Shown here piece after piece: positions 10,701-18,643 of a DNA stretch of 64,000 nucleotides. Both the position numbers and the translations under genes were made by a program. Below the pieces are notes generated by a model. It was not told the origin of the DNA. It worked only from the letters and a program-made list of their open reading frames with translations, and searched no databases. How positions within the stretch are numbered: the stretch's first letter is position 1; every line of letters begins with the position of its first letter. This stretch comes from Prorocentrum cordatum (Eukaryota > Sar > Dinophyceae > Prorocentrales > Prorocentraceae), in assembly GCA_963575745.1 (NCBI GenBank), contig CAUYUJ010019363.1:61140-125139 (forward strand). The letters are read 5' to 3'.

Positions 10701-10854
10701 GAACGAAACAAAGGAGGCATGCCCCAACAATATATCTACCGTCTTTCTGGTATATATACACACAGCGCGGCAGAGCATTTTTTTGGTGTCGCTTGTCTGC
10801 GCCGGATGGAACGAACTTCTGCGACGAAGCTTCTGGCGGCAACAAATCATCCAT
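7696..10854 (-). CDS. Large uncharacterised protein, 1052 codons, intronless
   Basis: The longest frame in the window, starting at an ATG at 10852-10854. The N-terminus is compact (CVYIYQKDGRYIVGACLLCF). An acidic linker follows near residues 175-215, then a large helical region. Segments of note are LMADKSPQLG near residue 340, GALHICYDALELACKK near 460, a basic block near 545 with HVDWKWEFLSRAL, and RIPHLAIGAFY near 700 followed by a Cys/His/Arg-rich stretch. I do not recognise a curated family. The Asp-SPQ segment, LHI segment and IPHLAIGAFY block recall RNase H-fold transposases, which is weak inference. Lack of introns over 3.1 kb and a relict spliced leader 62 bases upstream of the ATG indicate a copy reinserted from a mature mRNA. 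The C-terminus appears frameshifted near 7735. Confidence 0.7.
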   Translation of the reverse strand: MDDLLPPEASSQKFVPSGADKRHQKNALPRCVYIYQKDGRYIVGACLLCFVHNVEQSANVVWTCTRAVKLKEPYRIPAGGCLYWGLAFKLKSEVENHVRDLDTAVGGQLYTHFLEFLMKPWHACAFDIEQLDDFWGDPADYVTVQTKAQLAATLGVPPSPAEDFVERTRQADALAAQEDEVHGEGEGAGDTLDAQSHEPGDPSVVQRHMQAMSSPRSSGTVSHTFTPQAILSALLFTRHLRPGAKLEDALADSAPLFFDETAANQISTFISRKECPLPSLDVLRYGRLRLDMLSVMFEQKAFLRSDVIYFLMADKSPQLGFNFLCTIEDEFRIPAPHLVSLMHSIRDLKLDDGFVSNHLQMSSVGLGKAGMVKVSLNIINLLLMRSGSDSRFHERRKMYRGFVSDQGSCERGVPDVALDVVARYRGSFEAASADSFLFPNLLGSPGALHICYDALELACKKNSLHGEFIEQLKALLDFTTNQELVRKFQATCFEGAREERERFKRHSACHVDWKWEFLSRALDTMMPQFPTIRARFDAEKMLSSDSNRKLTNATVKRVADIINSDFEVSAEMYRVLGKTIEKTTGSLEACDCHLDMHVPGRTRKRRHSMMRQQGRERCCWRGRRLAWFIAAGREELCSNVMTCSSDALQFFISRLPNESRHKVVAALAQLRLDLVEILQAKFDYLNRIPHLAIGAFYSEQGGAAGQARQILKQCVDEYDHAIANGRGLFLHRVSRRLLAPSGGVRPEIDRFLASEGESLHRFPQLYVALLEYALIPMIERKIEEVHARINRIGRSCFGVGLPYVCSLVRSDAILRRLRDDSTFKAFVVQHWRSRSLIDNLLQLRFRKSDLTGKGVRDKIKMVYQCSIDEEFIDTAGARAAQATFALVSGVQAKVTLTDEEAECSTFLKSIMDVGAYLSIPRDIFNACAVEDVVEPSAADARQLVSSAVTAVLTAPHDVNFDLRTMRMVKVVNTYPESRYTTPLRHISEKRTCVTVQKLSTKIHRPRILMCGAAPDRLAKLDLRGGFSRLGYFMQMVHKWRFHASGSQARRQN

Positions 10855-10915
10855 GGCCTGGAGCAGCCGCAGACTGAAAGAGAACAGCGGACAAACGGCG
10901 CTCGAAGGAAAACAT

Positions 10916-10936
10916 CTGAGCCCAAACGGCTACGGA
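10916..10936 (-). other. Relict dinoflagellate spliced leader
   Basis: Read on the minus strand the 21 bases are TCCGTAGCC, then GTTTGGGCTCAG. The known 22-nt leader is DCCGTAGCCATTTT followed by GGCTCAAG. The site has two substitutions and one missing A. It lies 62 bases before the ATG of the 1052-codon frame, where a trans-spliced 5' end should be. Confidence 0.75.
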
Positions 10937-11189
10937 AGTGCAGTTTTGATGGTGGCGATTACGATGGCATCGCGACAGCGACCCCGGAATCAACGGCGAC
11001 GTTGATGACGGGTTAGCAACGATGATGCCAATGGTTATACAGGCGACAACGCGTGCTCTGAGGGATTAGGCGATCCCCCTAGTGCAGCACAGGACCCCAA
11101 TCGGAACATTCCCAAACGACTGCCCTCGGACACAAAGCGAATACGTTTTGGGGTGGAAACAAACAGGACGCTGGTTTTCAGGGCCCGCC

Positions 11190-12278
11190 CCCCCGCGCAG
11201 ACCGCGGGCTACTACACGCGCCCGGCGCTTACTTGGCCAGCCTCGCAGCCACGCGGCACCTGTGCTGCGACCTTGACCCGGCCTACGCGTGGGCGCCGGA
11301 CAGCGCGGCTACGCTGGAGGGGCAGGCGCTCCTGGCAACGCCCTGCTGGCGCCGGCGGACGGCCTCGACCCGGCGGCGCTCGACAGGGCCACGCAGAAGC
11401 AGCTCTCTGCCGCGGTGGACGAACGCGGGCACCAGACCTTTCTGGCGGGCTTGGGGGCAGCTGACCGCGCTGACATCAATTCAGAGATGCTGCCTGGCGC
11501 GTCAGACTTCCTCGTGGCGCAGCCCAGCGAGCAGCTGGGGCTCCTTTTCGAACCCGAGGAATTCGCGTGCGAGGTCAAGCGCAGGCTCCTCATGCCCGTG
11601 TACGAGACTGAGCACTTCTGCCCCTGCTGCGAGGACGTCTGCGACCGCCACGGCCGGCACGCAGGACTATGCGCGGGGGCCGGGGATCGCGTCCACCGGC
11701 ACAACGGGGCGAGGAACGTGGTCGGCACCTTCGCCACCAATGCGGGCTTCAACCCGACGCTCGAGCAACCTGGCCTCCTACCGCCCCGCCCAGGCGACGT
11801 CCAGGTGAATGGGCGCCGGCCTGCAGATGTCTACATTCCCTCCTGGTTCCAGGGGGCGCCTGCTGCCTTCGACTTCGCGGTGTCTTCGCCGCACAGGCAG
11901 GTTGCCCGTGTCCTGGCGTTCCAGGAGGTGGGGCGCGCGGCGCAGGAGTACGAGTTGGTGAAGAGGACCCACCTCGACACAGAGCGGCAGTGCCAGCAGC
12001 AGGGGATCGTGTTCATCCTCCCCCTCGTGGCGGAGCCCTCTGGAGGATGGGGCCCGACTGGCGCCGAGACTCTGCGCCGGCTCGCCCGGGCCAGCGATCG
12101 GAGACGAGGCGAGGAGCTGGGGGCGGGCGCGGCACGCCTGTTCCAGCGCCTGTCCGTGGCGATCCGCCGGGCGACGGCGCGAGCAGTCCTGAGGAGGCAC
12201 GCGGAGCTCCCCTCGGCTGGCGGAGCTGTGGTTGCCGCGCCGAGCTTGCTGGCAGAGCTGGTGGAGGACGACGCTTAG
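11190..12278 (+). pseudogene. 5'-truncated LINE, C-terminal zinc and nuclease-like region
   Basis: From about 11335 the frame reads a single C-terminal region ending at a stop at 12276-12278. It has a zinc knuckle (CPCCEDVCDRHGRHAGLC), then GDRVHRHNGARN, then GLLPPRPGD, RRPADVYIPSWF and AAFDFAVSSP. A CCHC knuckle, an HRHN signature and an R-P-D-V ... D-x-x-V pair are characteristic of non-LTR retrotransposons with a restriction-like endonuclease. Upstream (11190-11335) the previous frame holds the preceding residues (LASLAATRHLCCDLDP), so one frameshift lies near 11335. The reverse transcriptase is missing. It is a typical 5'-truncated dead copy. The 3' side (12279-12860) is pyrimidine-rich and holds no gene I can support. 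Confidence 0.75.
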
Positions 12279-12879
12279 AGCGTGTCCCGCCGTCGCTCCT
12301 TTTCTGCCCCTCCTCTCGCCGTGTCTTCCACCCGCCCATGCGCGGGCAGCTACTGAGCATTTTGATGTTTGTTTCGTGTTTACGCGAGTGACGATCCCTT
12401 CTGCTGTCGTCTTCGTCGTTAGTCGTCGTCCGTCGTTCGTCTCTTCCGCTCCTCTCGCCTTTCCCGCTCCTCCTCCGCCGCCAGCGTCTCCTCCTCCCCT
12501 CGGGGGGCCATTCCTTGCGGTGGGTTGGTGAACGGTGCGCGCCCTGCTCCCGCTTGCGGAAGCTGGGGCGTGCGCCGATCGCCTCTCGCTACTTTGCGTG
12601 GCCCCCTGCTCGCCCTTGTGCCCCTCGGGGCCTCCCCCGTCGTTGCTGCTTGCTGATGGATCGACGCTAGCTATCCACAGAGCAGGAGAATCAGCTCCTT
12701 CCTGCGCCTGCTCTCGTTGCATTCTTCATGCAGTGGTTACCCTTTTCTGCTCGGGGGCTGTTTCATCCTTTCCATTGGAAGCATGGCAGGCATCTGATCC
12801 TGAACAGTGCGACCACTGTGGTCTTCCTGATGAGCTGACACCCTTTTTTCAGGACATCGCAGTGGAGGTCCGCCTGAAT

Positions 12880-13687
12880 CTCGACCCGCCGGGCTGCACA
12901 AGGCCCTGCCAGCACCGCCAGGGTCTGCGGCGCGCCACTCGACCCGAAGGGCAAGCACGCGCGGGGCTGCACGGTCGGCGGCTGGCTCGTCCGCCAACAC
13001 GACGCGGGGTGCGCTGTGCTCGCGGAGCGGTGCGGGGCGCCGGGCTGCTCCGTGCACCGCGAGGCGCTGCTCAAGCACGCCTCGCCGCAGAGCCCTCAGG
13101 CGCGCATGGGCCTGGTGATTCGCGAGCCAGTCGCCGCTGAACCGCTCTTGGTCGACCTCACGGTCGTCAGCCCGGTTTCCGAAGACGCCCTGGCGCTCGG
13201 GGCTGCGAGGAAGGACGAGGCTGCAGCTGCTGCAGCAAAGAGGAGGAAGCGAGCCCGCTATCCGTTTTTGCCCGCGCTGCCGTTAATGGTGGAGGACCAC
13301 GGGCGGCTGGGCGAGGAAGCGGCGGCCTTCGCCGAAAGGCTGGCGCCCGCTGGCGACGCGGGGCGTTCAGCGGCCATCCGCGAGCTCCAGCAGGCCCCAC
13401 GCAGCCTGCTGCAGCGGCACGCTGCGGACGTGGTGATGGCCGCCACCGAGGCCAGGCCCCGGCGGGCGGCTGCTGCGCTTGCGGCCGCGCGGCTGGCCAC
13501 AGCACAGGCTGGCGCCAGCGCTGCGGAGACAGGGCCGACGGGCCTCGCGGACGCTGAGCGACGCCAAGCGGAGGAGAAGGAGGAGGAGGAGGAGGAGGAG
13601 GAGGAGGAGGAGGAGGAGGAGGAGGAGGACCCCAGGGCGGGGAGCCCCACCGAAATCCCACCAGCCCTCTGGGCGTCGGTGGTTTAA
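12880..13687 (+). pseudogene. Second 5'-truncated LINE tail
   Basis: The frame reads a Cys/His block (VCGAPLDPKGKHARGC, GGWLVRQHDAGCAVL), then PLLVDLTVVSPVSEDAL. After that come an Ala-rich basic region and a helical tail (FLPALPLMVEDHGRLGEEA), ending at 13685-13687. This is the same kind of LINE C-terminus as the copy upstream, in the same orientation but clearly divergent from it, so it is a separate insertion and not a tandem duplicate. The D-x-x-V-x-S-P motif is the nuclease-like signature. The acidic run near the C-terminus comes from a GAG microsatellite at 13574-13630. Confidence 0.7.
13574..13630. repeat. GAG microsatellite
   Basis: A near-perfect (GAG)n run inside the second LINE tail, extending it by a stretch of glutamates. 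Confidence 0.9.
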
Positions 13688-13799
13688 GGAGCTTCCTCTT
13701 CCAACCCTCCTTCTTCCCCTTCGGGGAGGGGTTTACCCCTCCCCCTACCCCCTCCCCATGGACCTGGACAGAGGGGGTTCGCGAGGTGTCGGAGCGTCC

Positions 13800-14750
13800 A
13801 AAAGGGCCTCGGCGAGGAAGCCAAAATCATTTGTTTTACTTTGGTTTTGGTCCCATTTTGGCATCCTGATGGGGGGGGGCCCTAATTAGTGTCCCCCCCT
13901 CCTGTGATCGATCTTGCCCAAGATGGCCCGACCCCAAGGCCCCCAAGAGTGCCCCAAGAATGCCCCAAGAGGTGGCCAGGAAACCCCAACAGGCCCCCAG
14001 GATGTCCCCACGAGGCTTCCAAGAGACCCCAAGAGGCCCCAAGAGACCCCCCAGAAGCACCCAAGATGCGCCGAGAGGCCTCGGCGAGAATACCAAATCA
14101 TTGATTCTGCTAGGATTTTAACCACATGTTGGCCTCTTGGGGGGGCATTGATTAAGATGACTCCAAGAGCGCCTGGGAGAGCCCAAGATGACCTCCAAGA
14201 TGGCTCAAGAGATCCCAAGATGTCTCAGAATGGCTCCAACGATGCCCCAAGATGCCCCGAAACCGCTCCAAGGCAGCTTCCAGTGGCCAAAGAGCTCCCC
14301 CAGGAGGCCCCGAAGAGGCCAACGCCAGAGGAAACTCTATGTATTTTGCTTTCTCGCCGTTTCGCTTCCGATGGCCATCCGAGGCCTCAAGATGGCTCCA
14401 ATATGGCCCAAGAGGGCTCCAAGAAAAGGCTCCAGAGAGCCCCAAGGCGGCCCCAAGAGCGCCCGGGAACGCTCCAAGAGCGCCCCAAGAGCGCCACAAG
14501 AGGCGATTGCTTGGGCTCCCGAGGGGCAGCGCTAATTAATGCTCGCTTCTTGTTTGATCGATGTCCCCCAAGATGGCCCTAAGAGCGCTCCCGAGGCTCC
14601 CAAGAGCGTTTCAAGAGGGCCCCAAAAGGCGCCCAGGAGGCCCCAACAGGCGCCCAAGAGGCTTCCAAGATGCTCAAAAAAAAAACCCAAGAGGCCCCAA
14701 GAAGCTCTCCGAGGAACCCAAGACGCTCCAAGAGGCCTCCACTGGGGGAC
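13800..14750. repeat. CCAAGA-type degenerate satellite
   Basis: Dense, irregularly spaced CCAAGA/CCCAAGATGG/CCAAGAGG words fill the stretch. Larger units are visible. An AT-rich joint (CAAATCATT...TTTT) recurs near 13815, 14085 and 14325, and a CTAATTA...TTGATCGAT segment recurs at about 13880 and 14530. The long frames it leaves open on both strands are translated repeat. Related sequence lies at 25730-26000, 28540-29880 and 53720-53790. Confidence 0.8.
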
Positions 14751-15630
14751 CCTTCCTCTGTGTGCTGCCCACTTCCCTGATCGAGGCAATTCCTCTGGGC
14801 ATCGTTTCTGGATGGGCTGGTGGGGTTACTTGTAAGTCAGCGGCCGCAGGCGAGCGCGCCAGTGGCGGGTCCAGTCCAAGCGGGGCACGCAACGACGTAT
14901 TAACCTAAAGCGACGGAGCGCAGCCTCACCTAAAGCGGCAACGCGGAGCCTCACGCAACACCTCAGCGGCAAGCCGGCGGGTGGAGGGGGTTGGCTGTAG
15001 CTGAACACCACTACTGCCAGGGTGCACGTATGCAACGCGTCGGTAGCTGCAGGTAATCGGGAAGATCAGTGACCAGGGACAGAAAACGAATAATTAGATT
15101 CAAGGGCGCAAGCCCCCAGACTACTGCGAAAGTACCAGGGTGGCCGCAGCCAAGTGAACCGACTGTCGGAAGTCGAATTGGTGCCCGGTGTGGGCGTGAG
15201 CGTTGGCAAGCTGCGAAGTACCAGGATGGCCGAAGCCGCAAAGTCCAACGGCAGCATACGCACGAGTGCGAGAAGCAGCCAAACTGCCGCGCGGCCAAAA
15301 TGGCGCGGGGAACCACAAACGGGTGCATGGGGTGGCGCCAACGAAGTCGCACACCAAAAGCCCTGAGAAGAACGGATCACGCGCCCGCAGTCAGCACACC
15401 GGAAGTGGCGACAGGCGAACACCGACACCACTTGGAGAACCCGGTACTGAAACCAGGGTTGCAACCGAGGCGTAAAAGGTGTTTTTTTTATATTGTTTTC
15501 TCTTCTTTATTTTTCAACGGCCGCAGGCGGAAGCGCCAGCGGCGGGCAGTCGCGGTCGGGCCGCGGCCGTGGCTAAATTCCCAAGCGCGCGCGGCGCGGC
15601 TCAGGCGGCGGGGCAGCAGGGCGTGCAAAT

Positions 15631-16640
15631 CCAGGGAGTCTGCAGGGCAGCCCCTGAAAAGGAACATGCAACGGCGCATCCAGGGAGTCTGAACACAGGC
15701 ACCGAGGAAGCAGAGCGCAGCCAAAATGGCGCGTAAGGCGCCCCCAACAGTTCGGATGCGAACAAAAAGGAAGCGGTCCCGAAGACGTCAATCCAAGGAG
15801 TCTGACGGGTAGCACAGACTGACCGGTGACACAGTCCAGCGGGGAAACCCTGACGGCAGATGCGGACCATCGCGACGTCAGAGCACGCATCCAGGGTGTG
15901 GAAACAGAGTAGCCAGAGAGAACCTTCCACAACTGAGATGTGCCTGAGCCCTTGGCCCAGCGACTGGAAAGGGCGCAGCATCGTGCACAAAGCCACGCGG
16001 TAGGAACACGTAGCTGATAGTGCACATCCAAAATGTCTCAGCGCCACCCATAAGCGCGCAGGGTAGCACCCGAGGGACGGCCGTCGTATACCCAAAACGC
16101 GCCCCTCAGAATCACTTCGTTCCAGGGAGTCAGCAGGGCAGCCCCCGAAGGCACATGCAACGGCACATCCAGGGAGTCTGAGTGCAGCCACTGAGGAAAT
16201 CCGAGCGCAGCCAAAATGGCGCGCGAGCGTTCCCGCCGCGAACGAAAAGAACAAGGGTAAGGGAACGATTCCGAACAGGACGTCATCCAGGGAGTCTGGC
16301 GGGTAGAAACAGACTGACACTGGTGACGCAGTCCAGCGGGAAAGATACTCTGACGGCGCCAGCGAACCGTCGCGACGTCAGAACACGCATCCAGGGAGAA
16401 GAAGCCGGGATCCGAGGGAAAATCTTCCACAACAGAGACGCGCCTGCGCCGAAGGACCAGCGATCTGGTCAGAGCGCAGCAAGGTGCACGAAGCCAACCG
16501 ATAGAAGCACGTTGGTCGCTTGGGACGTGCACCAATCAAAGTGACCAGCGCCACCCACTCGCACGTAATGTAGCACCCGAGGGACGGGGCCGTCGCATGC
16601 CCAAAACGTGCCCCTCACAGTCACTTCGCTCCAGGAGCAC
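15631..16640. repeat. Tandem duplication of about 500 bp
   Basis: Copy 1 starts at 15631 and copy 2 at 16122; a third start appears at 16630. Shared blocks in order include CCAGGGAGTC, GCAGGGCAGCCCC, CATGCAACGGC, AGCCAAAATGGCGCG, CATCGCGACGTCAGA, CTTCCACAAC and GTAGCACCCGAGGGACGG. Spacing differs by small indels. No frame is preserved across both copies. The preceding 800 bases (14830-15630) hold further fragments of this family and no gene I can support. Confidence 0.8.
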
Positions 16641-17553
16641 GGCTGAAGGCCGTAGAAAGTTTGAAGAATCCAGGGAGTGACGCGGCCTATGGACAGGCGA
16701 AACCGCCGGAACCCACAGCCGCGCGCCAGGCTGAGCCTAGCAGGTGAAAACAACTACAGTAAGGCCTGGGGCCACAGGTCCACCCGCAACAGTGCTGGCC
16801 GAGTGGACGGTGAACTGACACGCACGCCTGCATCCAAAGGCAGGAGGCGCGCGTGTCAGGGGGGGGCGGCAGAAAGCCGCAAGCGGGAGAACAGGAGAGA
16901 AGGAGAAGGGGCGCCCAGCCAAGGGCAGGGGAAGGGAAGGGGGGAGAGAGGGGGGAAAGCAAAGCGGGGGGGCAACATGCCTGCCGTAACAAATCCAGGG
17001 AAGCGACGGAAGGTCGCAATATCAGTGTGCATCGCGGGGTAGAACGCATCACCCCCTCCTCCCGTTAGGCTGAATGAATGCCAACGGATCTCGTGTGCGT
17101 GTGGCGTCGGCGGAAGCGTTCCCGTTCCAGGGAGCAAGGGGCGACGGCTGCCCTGGCGGGATGGTTTCCTGTGACCAAGGGTGAGGATGCCTTGAGTCAG
17201 CCAGTCCGCTGGCCCCAAAGTCGTCGACTGGTGGCGCGGTCATCGTCGCTCCAGGGATGTCAGGACCACCGCCGATCGATCGCCAATCCATGCTAAGCAC
17301 GGGGGCCACTGCACGCAGCCGACGAGAGGAGTCCAGGGAGTCTGCAATGGCGGCCCGGCCCCGGGGGAGACGCGCGGCCCAAAAGACTCCTAGGGGAAAC
17401 CCCTTGAGCAGTCCAAAGTGTGAGACGCATCTCCAAGGGCTGAAGGCCCATCTTCTATGTCCATTCTGCTGCATCCCGTTGCGCCTTGGACCCACGAGCG
17501 GATACATCCATTCTGCTGCATCCCGCTAGTGTCCAGGGAGTTGACTGGTCGCT

Positions 17554-17933
17554 TCATCGACCACGGCGCTGAGGTGTCCGCTTGGGGCGCCCCAGGCTGC
17601 TGGGTCGATCAAAGCTGCTGCCTCGCTGGGAACTCTCGGGGACGCGGGCGGAATGCGCTCGGTCCGGCTCGACCTTTCTGAAGCAGAGATGGGGGGGGGG
17701 AACGGAAAGGGGAAAAGAGGTGGTGGCCGACAGCCCCAGCGACAGGCAATGTGATAGCTTGGGCTCAAGCCACGCGCCGATAGGAAGGAGGAGCGGCCAA
17801 AGTGGAATGAGGTGAAGCAAGGGCGGGCGCGCCCGCAGCTTATGTGACGACCATCCACTGTTTCCGGTCCGTCTTGGGTGCGCGGCGAACAGCGTGGCCC
17901 TTCGCCGCCTGGCGCCCCCTGCCCGCCCGTCAC
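17554..17933 (-). repeat. Copy of the 20.4/22.4-kb repeat segment
   Basis: Read on the minus strand this stretch carries the same translated segment (DPAAWGAPSGHLSAVVD, ATSQLPGH) found at about 20300-20410 and 22430-22530, so three diverged copies of one block exist. Preceding sequence (15600-17550) is repeat only. Confidence 0.6.
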
Positions 17934-17934
17934 T

Positions 17935-18250
17935 CACCCAAGTACCGAAGCCGCACCTGCGCCCAGTCAGCGCCGAGGTCCAGTGCGTCGCCCATGGCCC
18001 GCGCGTCACAGTTGAAGCGGTAGCGGAAGGACGACGGGAAGTTGACGCACGTTTGCTGGTCGCGCCGCCGCGGGTCAAGCGCGCCCTTGCGGCTAGGCAA
18101 GGCGTGCTGCCGGGCGAACGCGTGCCGGGCGCCTGTGAACCTCGTTCCCAGGGAGGCCTGAAGCCGCTTTATCGCCTCGCCAGGTGTCTCCCCGGGGAGG
18201 TCCCACTGGATGTCGCCGATCTTAGTTTTATATAGCTGCTGTCCCGTGTC
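17935..18250 (-). CDS. Predicted exon with canonical donor
   Basis: About 105 codons of convincing protein sequence: LDLDTGQQLYKTKIGDIQWD, then GETPGEAIKRLQASLGTRF, then CVNFPSSFRYRFNC and DALDLGADWAQVRLRYLG. The open frame runs straight into GGTGAGTGA, so TTGG/GTGAGT makes a good 5' splice site at about 17934. The acceptor is not certain; the upstream part (18250-18472) is Arg/Ser-rich and reads like intron or linker. No family recognised. It lies downstream of, and on the same strand as, the long repetitive frame at 18644-20956 and could belong to the same gene. Confidence 0.45.
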
Positions 18251-18643
18251 TAGGTCTAAGTGTTCTGGGCAGTGACGCGCGGCGGGACCCCCAACCAGGG
18301 GCGGGGTGGTCAGCGGCTGGTCCTCGGCGCGGCGCCTGCTGCTGCTTCTGCGGCTGCTGCTGCTGCGTCCGCCGCCTGCCGTCTGCCGCCCACCCGACCC
18401 GCCAGCGCGGTCGGCGTCGCTGGCCAGGTTTCGGCCCAGGGGCAGCGGGGAGACTGGAGGGTGGCCAGTCACAGAGGCTAAGCGGGGCGCCCACCCGCTG
18501 TCACGAAGACGCGCTGGGAGAACGTGCCGGCCGCACTGCCGGCGCCCCTCGGCGCTCGAGCTCGCGCCCTTGCCTGGGAGGGAGAGGCCAGGGCAGGTGG
18601 TGTCAGCCAGGGGAATGAGGCGGTGGGTGGTTGTCTGTTCCTG

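Noticed and set aside
15292-16220. Possible further spliced-leader relicts at GCCAAAATGGC (15292, 15718, 16205)
   Set aside because: They share only the 10-12-base core with the leader, lack its outer bases, and the last two belong to the ~500-bp tandem duplication, so they are not independent.
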